NCBI RefSeq assembly: GCF_026650985.1
Contig: NZ_CP086239.1
Location: 2,046,001 to 2,110,000, forward strand
Direction: 5' to 3'
Length of the DNA stretch: 64,000 bases
Origin: Clostridium estertheticum
GTDB taxonomy: Bacteria; Bacillota; Clostridia; Clostridiales; Clostridiaceae
A program made the position numbers and the translations under genes. Under the pieces are notes generated by a model. It saw only the letters and a program-made list of their open reading frames with translations, ran no database searches and was not told the origin of the DNA. This document shows positions 27,291 to 35,554 of the stretch, piece after piece. The first letter of the stretch is position 1. Each line of letters begins with the position of its first letter.

Positions 27291-28466
27291 CTATTTTTCA
27301 AATGTTCCTTTAACTAATACCTGTCCCTTAGACACCACTTCTACCCCTTTAGCAAATACAGTTTCTATATTTAAGTCATTTTTATTAACTAATACAAGGT
27401 CAGCATCCCTACCTTCCTGCACAAATCCTTTATTATATAGTTTTAAATTAGTTGCTACATTTGAAGTAATCACTTTTAGTGCAACTTCAAGGTCTACACC
27501 GTCCTTTAGAACTGCATCTCTAACCTCTATATACAAAGACTTAGTAGATCCAATTCCGAGTCCTATAAGTTCTCTCTTTTTATTAAAAATAGGCATACTC
27601 CCTTGTCCATCAGAAGTAAACTGAATTTGTTCTACTGGTATTCCTCTTTCTAATGCCATCTTAAGACCTCTGCTTGCCTTAACTTCATCTTCCTCAAGAT
27701 GGTCTGGATCAGAGCTAGTAGTCATATCAATAATTCCACCCAGTTTGGCAAATTCTATTCCTGCATCAAACAAATTAATATTTCTATTAATATGAGTTGG
27801 TATAACCTGTTTAATTGGTATTTCAGTTTCCTTGACCATTTTTACTAAATATTGTAACCTTCGTTCTCCATACCCAAGATGTACATTCACAATTCCGGCT
27901 TTACCTGAGAGCAGCCCACCTACTCTAGCCTCTGCTACTACCTTTATAAAATCCTCATAAGTCGGTTGTGATGACCTGTGGTCTGAAATAGCTATCTCCC
28001 CTACTCCAATAATCTTATCTATAAGCATAATGTCAGATCTACAACTATTTGTAATTGTATTTACAGGTATTTGATAGGATCCTGAGTAAATATAGGTGCT
28101 AATGCCTTCCTCGTCTAATGCTCTTGCCTTAGCAAGAAGTCCTTTCATATCTCTACATACCCCATCAGTGCCTAAGCAACCCACCACGGTTGTAATTCCA
28201 CCAGCTATAATATCAGAAAGTTGAATTTCAGGAGTTCTAGTCTTAAAACCGCCTTCACCTCCACCTCCTGTAATATGCACATGGGCATCTATAAAACCTG
28301 GAAATACTAGTTTACCTTCTGCATCAATTACTCTTACCTTCGCAAAATCTTGTGGAACGGACACACTCTTAGCAATAGCTTCAATTTTACCTCCAGCAAT
28401 AACTACATCCATTTTCCCTATGTATTCAGGTGCATAAACCTCACCGTTTTTAATTATTATAATCAT
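27291..28466 (-). CDS. iadA: Isoaspartyl dipeptidase (beta-aspartyl peptidase)
   Basis: 391 residues of the amidohydrolase superfamily. GFIDAHVHITGGGGEGGF holds the first metal-binding pair (H62, H64) and the glycine loop typical of IadA; later metal ligands are seen in VHLGYGERRL, QVIPTHINRN and MTTSSDPDH. It cleaves beta-Asp dipeptides such as beta-Asp-Arg, the end product of cyanophycin breakdown, which explains its place just upstream of cphA. No cyanophycinase (CphB) gene is seen here. SD GGAGGAGAG is very strong. Confidence 0.93.
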   Translation of the reverse strand: MIIIIKNGEVYAPEYIGKMDVVIAGGKIEAIAKSVSVPQDFAKVRVIDAEGKLVFPGFIDAHVHITGGGGEGGFKTRTPEIQLSDIIAGGITTVVGCLGTDGVCRDMKGLLAKARALDEEGISTYIYSGSYQIPVNTITNSCRSDIMLIDKIIGVGEIAISDHRSSQPTYEDFIKVVAEARVGGLLSGKAGIVNVHLGYGERRLQYLVKMVKETEIPIKQVIPTHINRNINLFDAGIEFAKLGGIIDMTTSSDPDHLEEDEVKASRGLKMALERGIPVEQIQFTSDGQGSMPIFNKKRELIGLGIGSTKSLYIEVRDAVLKDGVDLEVALKVITSNVATNLKLYNKGFVQEGRDADLVLVNKNDLNIETVFAKGVEVVSKGQVLVKGTFEK

Positions 28467-28544
28467 AAACTCTCTCCTCCAGTTTTATGTATAAAATCGG
28501 ATGTTATAAATGTAATAAAAAGTAACAATTATAACATTTCTACC

Positions 28545-28715
28545 ATGCTAATTATTATTATTATTTCCCTTTTTTATTTTTTTATGAATTTTTTCGTGCC
28601 TATGTATTATGATGTAGATGATGAAGCGGATATGAGTGACACATTTCGTCAAGATAGAAGAGGTACTGTTTATGATTCATCTGCTATAGTTTCAAGTTGT
28701 TGGTTGCTAATATAA
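28545..28715 (+). CDS. Possible 56-aa membrane peptide
   Basis: ORF starting MLIIIIISLFYFFMNFFVPMYY, one membrane helix, followed by an acidic and polar tail (DVDDEADMSDTFRQDRRGTVYD). There is no convincing SD, so expression is doubtful; it might be the end of a decayed gene. I do not recognise the tail. Confidence 0.25.
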   Translation: MLIIIIISLFYFFMNFFVPMYYDVDDEADMSDTFRQDRRGTVYDSSAIVSSCWLLI

Positions 28716-29050
28716 AAAGTAAAAATATGTTTTGGCATATAAAAGATAAAGGATAATTTGTTACCCCTGGGGGAAGGTGGAGTATTGGTAAGCCTTAAGT
28801 ATTAGTTGTATCGCTTTTTTCTTAAATTCTTCATCACTCTTAAATAGATGATACTTGAACAATAGTAAAATATTGTTCATCAACAAGAGTATTTTACTCC
28901 TGCTTTATTTCCATTTATATCCTTAGTGTGGGTTTAGTCGGATTATGTTGGCGAGTCCCATATAAATTTAATGGTAAAAGAAGTTAAAAATAGATTATTG
29001 TGTTGTTAACTAAGAGTAATAATGAACACATGTGAGAGGAATTATGTTAA
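28716..29050. other. Intergenic stretch with a dispersed repeat
   Basis: Contains TTACCCCTGGGGGAAGG-TGG near 28760, which recurs in altered form at 30717 (TTACCCCTGGGAGAAGTGG). A minus-strand frame next to it reads SDEEFKKKAIQLILKAYQY, slightly like an IS3-type OrfA start, but the match is weak. Otherwise nothing recognised. Confidence 0.3.
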
Positions 29051-29647
29051 ATGATACTATTATATATTTTATGCCTAATATTATTGTATTTTATGATTTT
29101 ATATATTGTAATATGTTATAACTTTAAGAAAGCGGTCTATAATAATGGACAAAAAAGTGATGTGATTATCGTACTTGGCTACCATGCAAAAAAAAATGGA
29201 AATGTATCACCAATCTTAAAAGAGAGAATAAATAAAGCCTCACGGTTATATCACGATGGAATTGCCAAGACTATAATATGTTATGGTGCAGCCGTTGGTA
29301 ATGACCATATTGAGGCTGATGTTATGGCAAAAGCCTTAATAGAATTAGGGATTCCTGATTACAGTATAATTCGTGAAAAACTTTCAAAAAATACATATGG
29401 AAATTTGGTAAATTCAAGAGAAATTATGCAAAGCAGAGAATTCAACACCGCTGTTATTGTTTCCTCACCTTGGCATTTGAGAAAAGCAAGTACGTATGCG
29501 TTTAAGCTTGATATTGATCATACCGTGGAGAAATCTAAATTTCCATATGAATATATAATAATAGGGGTTGCAATGATTTATCTTTATTATTACACAAAGA
29601 TGTTCATAAACATTTTACGTTATTATAAAGTTAAGCAGGTAAGTTAA
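29051..29647 (+). CDS. YdcF family protein (DUF218)
   Basis: 198 residues. An N-terminal membrane helix (MILLYILCLILLYFMILYIVI) precedes a DUF218 domain with its hallmarks: DVIIVLGYHAKKNGNVSPILKERINKA, CYGAAVGNDHIEADVMAKAL, EKLSKNTYGNLVNSREIM and VSSPWHLRKA. YdcF/SanA-type proteins act at the envelope; some bind S-adenosylmethionine and some influence cell-wall metabolism, but the reaction is not settled. A second hydrophobic stretch closes the protein (YIIIGVAMIYLYYY). SD AGAGGA lies about a dozen bases before ATG. Confidence 0.88.
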   Translation: MILLYILCLILLYFMILYIVICYNFKKAVYNNGQKSDVIIVLGYHAKKNGNVSPILKERINKASRLYHDGIAKTIICYGAAVGNDHIEADVMAKALIELGIPDYSIIREKLSKNTYGNLVNSREIMQSREFNTAVIVSSPWHLRKASTYAFKLDIDHTVEKSKFPYEYIIIGVAMIYLYYYTKMFINILRYYKVKQVS

Positions 29648-29680
29648 GACGCATGTTTCTTATACTGCGTCATAACTTAA
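29640..29680 (+). terminator. Hairpin at the ydcF-like gene end
   Basis: TAAGTTAAGACGCA and TGCGTCATAACTTA make a 14-bp stem with one mismatch around a 12-base loop, overlapping the stop codon. No strong T-run follows, so it may stabilise the mRNA instead of ending it. Confidence 0.55.
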
Positions 29681-29822
29681 TACACAATTTTCCATAAATC
29701 ATTACCTTTATATATTAAATAAAACATTGATTTATATAGATTATTAAGCGATTAAAATTTCGAATATATCATTTTTGTGGTACTATCTTATAAAAAACAC
29801 ATCACTTGAAAGGACTAAATTC

Positions 29823-30230
29823 ATGGAGAAACAGCAACAAAATTGGCACCCTATCACTATGCTACCTATGATGTCTACAATGATATTTGGTCAACTAGAA
29901 GAAGCTAAAGATCAATATAAAAATCTTTTGAAGGCGCAATCTAAACCATATGTTTTGAATGATGAAATAGTAGAAAGAGTTATTAAGGTATTTTCGAAGC
30001 AATTAGATTTCATATGTTTATATGAGAATCAAATATCCAAATGGCATGAGGAAGAAACCTTAACAACTACACTTGAAACGAACCTTTCTAAATCTCAAGT
30101 GCAGCTCAAAGAGCTTAGTAAAGTTATAACTAATATTTTAGCTCTAGCAGCTGAACTTAAAAATGGAACTATAGAAAAGGTAATTGGAAAAAGTGATCTG
30201 GAACTTGGAATGGAATGCTTTAAAAAATAA
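29823..30230 (+). CDS. Hypothetical helical protein (135 aa)
   Basis: I start it at 29823 (MEKQQQNWHPITMLPMMSTM), where AAAGGA lies eight bases upstream; the longer frame to 29775 has no SD. The protein is almost wholly helical and polar: GQLEEAKDQYKNLLKAQSKPYVLNDEIVERVIKVF, then heptad-like stretches (TTTLETNLSKSQVQLKELSKVITNILAL). It resembles small antitoxin-like or adaptor proteins but no family is recognised. It stands alone between the ydcF-like gene and the inverted-repeat unit. Confidence 0.5.
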   Translation: MEKQQQNWHPITMLPMMSTMIFGQLEEAKDQYKNLLKAQSKPYVLNDEIVERVIKVFSKQLDFICLYENQISKWHEEETLTTTLETNLSKSQVQLKELSKVITNILALAAELKNGTIEKVIGKSDLELGMECFKK

Positions 30231-30272
30231 TTTTAATACATTAAAAAGGACACCTGAGCATTAACTTATCAA

Positions 30273-30478
30273 TTACCACTTGTGGTAAAAGCCTTAGAAC
30301 CATACATAATAAAGCTCGCGTTTTCATTAAAATAGCGAATTTAAAATTTATTTATTAATTAAAATTTATGCGAACCTATTTTATGAGAAAACCGTTAGCT
30401 GCTGCAGGTAACCTCTAAATTTAAGATAGCTGCTACACTATCTTTATTTTCAGGGAAAGAAAACAAGGTTGTACTATC
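30273..30478 (+). repeat. Left arm of a long inverted repeat (about 206 bp)
   Basis: Begins with the palindrome TTACCACTTGTGGTAA and contains AAAGCTCGCGTTTTCATT, TTTTATGAGAAAACCG and TCTAAATTTAAGATAGCT. The same blocks occur in the same order on the opposite strand at 33475-33680. Outer tips are the palindromes. See findings. Confidence 0.85.
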
Positions 30479-30707
30479 AAAATTCACTATACTGGCTATA
30501 TAAATAAAGTACTAATTTATTAATTATTTAAAACTATTGTAAAACATACTAATACAAAGATACAAAAAAATTCAAGTTTGTTTTAAGCTATATATGGGTT
30601 GTTAAGCATTTAGTTAAATTCAACTAAGTAATTGCAGCCTTGAATATATCTATTTATATGATATATCCAGGATCATGAATGTAATATATTTAATCATAAT
30701 AACTGTA

Positions 30708-30748
30708 GAAATAATTACCCCTGGGAGAAGTGGCAATTATTTTTTTTG
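30708..30748 (+). terminator. Hairpin with T8 tract
   Basis: AAATAATTaCCcCT pairs with AGtGGcAATTATTTT and is followed by T's on the plus strand. Part of it is the dispersed TTACCCCTGGG element. Confidence 0.6.
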
Positions 30749-30755
30749 CTTTGGA

Positions 30756-30958
30756 CTAGTTTACTGAAAGAATTGCAATGAAGAGAAGAATGAACGGAAT
30801 GGAGGTTCTTTGAGGAAGATTATCCAAAGCTTCCTTGGATTTATTTTTTATGACTGCTCCTCCATGCTCCATAGTGATATTTTCTAGTAAATACGGTACT
30901 ATTGAAGCAAAAAAAACTGTTGATCCATAAGTAAATTGTATTGTATTAAATCATAGTT
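30756..30958 (-). pseudogene. C-terminal remnant of an unknown membrane protein
   Basis: An open minus-strand frame of about 65 codons without a start reads FNTIQFTYGSTVFFASIVPY, then LLENITMEHGGAVIKNKSKE, then ALDNLPQRTSIPFILLFIAI and ends LSVN. Two hydrophobic segments flank a polar loop; an in-frame TGA precedes it. Codon choice looks genic. No family recognised. The rest of 30479-31099 holds no gene. Confidence 0.35.
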
Positions 30959-31099
30959 TGAACAATATAGTACCCAGTCAGATAACTTTTGTAATCACCT
31001 CATTGGTGTAGATTTATCTTATTTAAAATACATTCAATGTAACAATTCAACACGATATGTTACATTGAAACTGAAATTTTTAAGTAATAGGCAATAGCC

Positions 31100-31206
31100 C
31101 CAATGCAAATGTAACTCAATTACATTTATGTTACTTTCGGAATATTAATATACACTTAAAGCAAGTACCCCCATATCTAATGATATGGAGTTACTTGTGA
31201 CGAAAT
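31100..31206. repeat. Dispersed hairpin repeat, copy 1 (downstream of the acetyltransferase gene)
   Basis: Starts AATGTAACTCAATTAC, continues CGGAATATTAATATACAC and ends in a hairpin CCATATC-TAAT-GATATGG followed by TTACTTGTGACGA. A clear relative lies at 31935-32028 and a shorter one at 32680-32750. Confidence 0.75.
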
Positions 31207-31245
31207 AGAAGGAAAATATACACTAACTGAAATCATCGATTAAGT

Positions 31246-31797
31246 TCATTTAATGTGAGAATAATCCTTTTTCATCCATTCATCTTTTTTTAATAAGAAT
31301 AATGAGCCAGCAAATTCAATAGGATTTCCTTCAGTGGTTTTTCTAAATGAATTAATACATTCACCTGTTTTAGAAAAACCTAACCTATTTAACACCCTAC
31401 AAGACGGATAATTCAAATTTGCAGTACTACCCGTTAATCTTTCTACTTGTAAAGTGTTAAACGCATAATTGATTATAGCAATGCAAGCCTCAGTTGCATA
31501 ACCTTTACCTTGATATAGAGAGTTAAAGCAATACCCTAAGTCTAACTCCTTGTAATTTTCACCATTGAAACAAACATATCCTATTACTTTATTATTATTC
31601 AATTCGTAAACTGCAAAAAAATTATTTTTTATATACCAATCAGTTCTTTCTTTTACTCGGCTGTCCGAGGTAGGCATCTGAAAGTCATATATTGCATATT
31701 CTGATGACCCAAAATCAACAAATATTTCCTGTAAATCCATCCAATTATTAATAACAAATTTTTTTATTTCTAATCTTTTTGTTTTTATATCTATCAT
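31246..31797 (-). CDS. GNAT acetyltransferase, RimJ/RimL type
   Basis: I start at 31797 (MIDIKTKRLEIKKF), since GAGAGGAG lies 9 bases before it; a longer frame exists without an SD. 183 residues. The N-terminal TKRLEIKKF is the classic RimL beginning, the acetyl-CoA loop is YQGKGYATEACIAIINYAF, and VERLTGSTANLNYPSCRVLNRLGFSKTGECI is the conserved C-terminal block. It would acetylate an amino group of a protein, aminoglycoside-like compound or amino acid; the substrate is unknown. It lies by itself between two copies of the dispersed hairpin repeat. Confidence 0.88.
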   Translation of the reverse strand: MIDIKTKRLEIKKFVINNWMDLQEIFVDFGSSEYAIYDFQMPTSDSRVKERTDWYIKNNFFAVYELNNNKVIGYVCFNGENYKELDLGYCFNSLYQGKGYATEACIAIINYAFNTLQVERLTGSTANLNYPSCRVLNRLGFSKTGECINSFRKTTEGNPIEFAGSLFLLKKDEWMKKDYSHIK

Positions 31798-31934
31798 TTT
31801 CTGTTCTCCTCTCAAAATAGTAAATAACACCGCACTTTTTTACAAGTTCGTCATAAATTATATATTTAACTATAACATAATTACTATAAATTGAGTATAT
31901 TTACAATTCTTTAAAAATGAGTAATGGTCTCAAA

Positions 31935-32028
31935 GTGAATGTAACTCAATTGTGTTACATTCAGAATATCAATACACACTAAACATAGTCTCACCATATC
32001 ATTAGATAGGGAGAGACTAGTGACGACA
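31935..32028. repeat. Dispersed hairpin repeat, copy 2 (upstream of the acetyltransferase gene)
   Basis: AATGTAACTCAATTGTGTTAC, AGAATATCAATACACACT, then hairpin CCATATC-ATTA-GATAGGG and TAGTGACGAC. Same order of blocks as copy 1. Confidence 0.75.
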
Positions 32029-32077
32029 TATATTCCTAATCCGCAACACATACATTACACTAAGTGAATTACCTAAA

Positions 32078-32119
32078 GTAGCTTAAACTTGTGTATTAAC
32101 ATAAGTTTAAGCTACTTAT
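32078..32119. terminator. Perfect 15-bp hairpin
   Basis: AAGTAGCTTAAACTT and AAGTTTAAGCTACTT separated by about 11 bases, no strong T-run. It lies in the gap 31798-32268, which has no gene. Confidence 0.6.
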
Positions 32120-32217
32120 ATTGCGATGATGTTTTGATAATATTCAATAAAAGTTGTGACGCATTATTTGCCTATTTTGAAACAAACTATTTTATATAGA
32201 GGTCATGGAAACTAGTC

Positions 32218-32265
32218 ATATAGCTAGAGTTCGCGTATCGGATATAAAACGAACTCTGGCTATGT
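32218..32265 (-). terminator. Hairpin behind the 107-aa membrane protein gene
   Basis: ATAGCTAGAGTTCG and CGAACTCTGGCTAT pair with one mismatch around a 16-base loop, ending four bases from the stop at 32269. The right arm AAACGAACTCTGGCTATG recurs in altered form at 38630. Confidence 0.55.
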
Positions 32266-32268
32266 AAC

Positions 32269-32592
32269 TTAATTATTTAATTTCTTTTGTACTTTTGAAT
32301 AAGCAGATAAACAGATTACACATATGCCATCTACAACAAGAATTATACCCATTACAATAAACTTTATTATAGGGAATTCTTTAGAAATTACCATCTGTGA
32401 AAAGAGAACACTTAAACATACAACTACAAGGTTAAATTTGATTAATATTTGTTTAATATTCTCCATAGTACTATTTGTAATATTAAAATTATTAATTACA
32501 TAATTACTAAATTTACTTGAAATTAGACTTATAAAAACGATTATAGCAAAAAAATTAAATAAAGTTAATAAAATGGTTGCCGTTGTTGTCAT
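32269..32592 (-). CDS. Small membrane protein (107 aa)
   Basis: A strong SD (AAGGAG) 8 bases before ATG supports it. Three hydrophobic segments are seen: TATILLTLFNFFAIIVFISLI, LVVVCLSVLFSQMVI, and FIVMGIILVVDGICVICLSAY, with a polar loop (NNFNITNSTMENIKQILIK) between the first two. The tail is basic (SKVQKKLNN). It may be an immunity or accessory protein, but no family is recognised. It is flanked by copies 2 and 3 of the dispersed hairpin repeat. Confidence 0.65.
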   Translation of the reverse strand: MTTTATILLTLFNFFAIIVFISLISSKFSNYVINNFNITNSTMENIKQILIKFNLVVVCLSVLFSQMVISKEFPIIKFIVMGIILVVDGICVICLSAYSKVQKKLNN

Positions 32593-32679
32593 AGCATCAT
32601 CTCCTTATTTTAAATGAATATATCTAGATAATTATACTAGAATTACTTTAAATTGGATATAAACAATTTCACGTCATTT

Positions 32680-32750
32680 GTTGATATTAACACATTATAT
32701 ACTACCCCCTCACATCTGATGATCTGGGAGGTACTTATGTCGACATAAAA
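32680..32750. repeat. Dispersed hairpin repeat, copy 3 (partial)
   Basis: GATATTAACACATTATATACTACCCCC then a hairpin ACATC-TGAT-GATcTGGGAGGTA and ACTTATGTCGACA. Only the hairpin-proximal half of copies 1 and 2 is kept. Confidence 0.55.
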
Positions 32751-32772
32751 GAATATTGTATATTATAACGCA

Positions 32773-33036
32773 TTAATGATTTGCGTATATCTTATACATA
32801 GCATAAGCAAATTGAATAATCACTATTAAAAAGAAACTAATAAACATTGTAGTTTTCTTTTGTTTATCAATATTTTGTCCCTTCTCAATAATTCGTCTAT
32901 TTACAATGGCTACGACCATTATTAATATTGTAAATGCATATGCCCTTTCGCTTATTGCATACATACACATAATGAAAGTAATTATATTTATAACAACTAC
33001 CGATATTACTGGGTTTTTACATATCATTGACTTCAT
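32773..33036 (-). CDS. Small membrane protein (87 aa)
   Basis: SD GGGGGAAGG sits directly before ATG. Helices: PVISVVVINIITFIMCMYAI, AFTILIMVVAIVNRRII and TTMFISFFLIVIIQFAYAMY, with a basic polar loop EKGQNIDKQKK between the last two. Unrecognised; similar in size and layout to the neighbour at 32269 but not in sequence. Confidence 0.6.
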   Translation of the reverse strand: MKSMICKNPVISVVVINIITFIMCMYAISERAYAFTILIMVVAIVNRRIIEKGQNIDKQKKTTMFISFFLIVIIQFAYAMYKIYANH

Positions 33037-33101
33037 AATCCTTCCCCCTACTAATTCAAAATATTTTTACGATTACGTAGCTAAAAAAGGTTATTTAACA
33101 A

Positions 33102-33266
33102 GCCTTTTTTCTGTGTTTAAGAATAAAGTCCGCAATAAATGTTCCAATCAAAGCGAAAAATAGATAGCCTAACGGAATAACCAAACAAAATAAACTCCAG
33201 TCTGACAATGATGTAAATGCAAGTTCTAGGATTAAGTATCCTATATAAATAAGATTTTTGGATTGA
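33102..33266 (-). pseudogene. Remnant of another small membrane protein
   Basis: A minus-strand frame without start codon reads LIYIGYLILELAFTSLSDWS, LFCLVIPLGYLFFALIGTFI and ADFILKHRKKAC, then TAA. Two hydrophobic segments and a basic end resemble the neighbouring membrane proteins. A possible start (ATGAATCAATC near 33275) is out of frame. Confidence 0.4.
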
Positions 33267-33474
33267 TTGATTCATCTCGTATATTTAACAAACATAAAAA
33301 AATATATTTACATAATCATACTATTAATAATATAGATTTCATATAAAAAAACAAAAATACTCAATACATTTTGTAGTTATCATAATTCTAATTATAGATT
33401 GAAATGAATTTAGATTTAATTCTTAATAAAAAAACTATAATTACTTTATTCCTATAACTATCATACTGACTTTT

Positions 33475-33680
33475 GATAATATGACCGTTTTATCTTTCTT
33501 GTGAAATAAAGATAATGTATTAGTTATCTTAAATTTAGACGTTTCCTAAAACAGCTACCGGTTTTCTCATAAAATAGCTTTGCAAAAGTTTTGGACTAAC
33601 GTTTTAAACTCAAATTAGCTATTTTAATGAAAACGCGAGCTTTATTTTATATGGTTCTAAGTTTTTTACCACAAGTGGTA
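33475..33680 (-). repeat. Right arm of the long inverted repeat (about 206 bp)
   Basis: Reverse complement of 30273-30478 with scattered mismatches and small indels; shared blocks include AAAGCTCGCGTTTTCATT, TTTTATGAGAAAACCG and CTAAATTTAAGATA. Outer tip TTACCACAAGTGGTA. The arms enclose about 3 kb with an acetyltransferase and membrane protein genes. Confidence 0.85.
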
Positions 33681-33689
33681 TTTGCTAGG

Positions 33690-33830
33690 GTAGAACTCTT
33701 AGGTCCTCAAGGAAAGGACAAGTTTCCAGCTCAAGTAAATTGACAAGCCATCCTTGACTGTTACACTTCAACAGCTAGTCCATTTTCTTGGCCACAAGCT
33801 AGTCCACCCACCTTCTAGTATCAAATCTGA
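33690..33830 (-). other. Possible decayed IS200/IS605-type fragment
   Basis: A minus-strand frame ends GLACGQENGLAVEV and TAA, reminiscent of the last residues of TnpB-like proteins, followed by a hairpin GTCCT/AGGAC. Evidence is thin. Confidence 0.25.
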
Positions 33831-33912
33831 CGTTTCTTATGAAATATTATAAAGGTAAAATGCCTGATTATATACGGTACTAATAGTTAAATTTAATCAT
33901 TATTACCAAAAC

Positions 33913-33954
33913 AAAAGCTCACCGAACAAAATACTTTTTATTCGGTAAGCTTTT
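33913..33954 (-). terminator. Terminator of the 56-aa membrane protein gene
   Basis: AAAAGCTCACCGAA and TTCGGTAAGCTTTT form a 14-bp stem with one mismatch; T-rich sequence follows in the minus direction. Confidence 0.75.
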
Positions 33955-34123
33955 ATAGATCTTTTTTCCCTAAAACCTCTAACTCTATTTTTTTATGTTC
34001 ACCATAATAAGTCAATGAATAATGTATCAATACCGATACTATAGCAAATATAATTAAGCACAATAGTATAATACTTGCTCCCAAAATCAAATTTAATATT
34101 TTTAAGATATCTATTCCCACCAT
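33953..34123 (-). CDS. Small membrane protein (56 aa)
   Basis: ATG at 34123 opens a frame MVGIDILKILNLILGASIIL, LCLIIFAIVSVLIHYSLTYY, GEHKKIELEVLGKKDL. A single long hydrophobic stretch of about 30 residues is followed by a charged tail. A terminator overlaps the stop codon, which argues for a real transcript end. The SD is weak. Family unknown. Confidence 0.45.
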   Translation of the reverse strand: MVGIDILKILNLILGASIILLCLIIFAIVSVLIHYSLTYYGEHKKIELEVLGKKDL

Positions 34124-34188
34124 GCAAATTCAGATCCCAAATAATATTTATTTGAAATTATGTCCATTAAAACGTTCTTTACTCATAT

Positions 34189-34233
34189 TGTGGTAACGTA
34201 CGAAATATCATTTTGCGTACGCTACCCCTGACA
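34189..34233. repeat. Dispersed repeat with inverted arms (copy 1)
   Basis: GTAACGTACG and CGTACGCTAC flank AAATATCATTTTG. The block TAACGTACGAAATATCATTTT recurs at 40246-40290. The gap 34234-34400 beyond it has no gene. Confidence 0.6.
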
Positions 34234-34400
34234 CATGTCAAATGAATAGTACATGTTTTGAAATATAAATATAGGCACTTAGTTTTGGAATGGCTATGTT
34301 TCAGAGAATATCGAATTAATGATTTGCCTATTCCACCTTTTCGTGAGTATAGGCAAAAATGCCCAAATTATAAATTGTACGTATAACAGAATAATAATCA

Positions 34401-35441
34401 TTAAAACCCAAAGTTTTGTTGTACATGAATTGCACCTTTGGAATCACTTTGTTCGATTATATCTTTGTAATACAGTAATGCTTGCCATAGATTATAAAAA
34501 TCTGTTTTATCTACCAAGCTCATATTGTTATTCATAATAGAATAAGGAAGAGATGATGTTCTAAATTCATTGAAAGAAGAGATAGCCCCAAACCCTTTAG
34601 ACCTTTTCGTCATTTCTGCAATCTCACCAGGCGGTATAATAGTTACACTAAAACTGTACCTTTTGTCAACCTCGCATGATATGTTGATTTGATAAGAATC
34701 ATCACTTTTTTTATAAATCGAATCAATCTTATACTGTTCTGGGTCTATAAGTGAATATGGTGATATTTCTTCTGGTAGAATGACCACTCCTTTAGCAGTT
34801 ATAGTATTTAAATCTAACTTAATGTCTTTTGATTTGGGATCCAATCCTGCAGCAGAATCATTATAATCAATTTCTTTAATAATTTCCTCTATCTTGAAAC
34901 CTTTGTCTGTTCGTATCAGGCCTTTGACTAAAAAATCTCTATAAATTAAGTCGTTTTTATCATTTATAGTAGATGGAAGTTGAGTAATATGTATAAATAT
35001 CTTTGGTATTGCGTTTGTTGATGCAAAGCCATAGCCTCTTTTATAGTCCCATTTATCAATAGTTATTCGAAAACTTGAATCCGAATTATGGTTGGCAGAC
35101 TCTGCTATCATCCTACCTACATCCTTTTTTAAATAACTGCTATAAAGTCTGTATTTTTGTTGCCTTATATTACCATTCATTTCAGTATAGTATGGCATTT
35201 CTATATCTTTCTTATTTTCTTCATCATACATATCAGCAAAATATGCCATTTGCTTATTAAAAGCTTTCTTATATTCAAGTTTTAGAACCAGAGATCCTTT
35301 TTTGCATTTTATAGAACATCCTTCATTTTTAGAAAAGCTGTCTGATTTTTCCTCCAATATAGTAAAATCATAGTGTATTGCTATATCTTTAAGCCAATCA
35401 AGGTTTATATTCTGATCAGCTAGGTTTGTATTACTACACAT
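34401..35441 (-). CDS. Hypothetical protein with a cold-shock-like domain
   Basis: 346 residues, SD AAGGGGG. In the centre (about 128-190) the sequence IDKWDYKRGYGFASTNAIPKIFIHITQL closely follows the cold-shock pattern K-W-x-x-x-x-GYGF...-V-F-V-H, with RNP1-like RGYGFA and RNP2-like IFIH; GLIRTDKGFKIEEI would be the last strands. The flanking parts (residues 1-125 and 200-346) are unfamiliar. Single-stranded nucleic-acid binding is therefore likely but not shown. It is a lone gene in the repeat-rich accessory region. Confidence 0.55.
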   Translation of the reverse strand: MCSNTNLADQNINLDWLKDIAIHYDFTILEEKSDSFSKNEGCSIKCKKGSLVLKLEYKKAFNKQMAYFADMYDEENKKDIEMPYYTEMNGNIRQQKYRLYSSYLKKDVGRMIAESANHNSDSSFRITIDKWDYKRGYGFASTNAIPKIFIHITQLPSTINDKNDLIYRDFLVKGLIRTDKGFKIEEIIKEIDYNDSAAGLDPKSKDIKLDLNTITAKGVVILPEEISPYSLIDPEQYKIDSIYKKSDDSYQINISCEVDKRYSFSVTIIPPGEIAEMTKRSKGFGAISSFNEFRTSSLPYSIMNNNMSLVDKTDFYNLWQALLYYKDIIEQSDSKGAIHVQQNFGF

Positions 35442-35554
35442 AACCTAATTCCCCCTTTGAAATTTAGAGCGTTCACGGAAACTCCTTAGCTGCTGTAATT
35501 ACTCATTTTTAGTATCATTAATTGTTGAAGCCTATGCAATAAAGGGGTAGTGCT

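Noticed and set aside
28760-28880. IS3 OrfA-like fragment (EEFKKKAIQLIL) on the minus strand
   Set aside because: The similarity is a dozen residues, and another frame across the same DNA is equally open.
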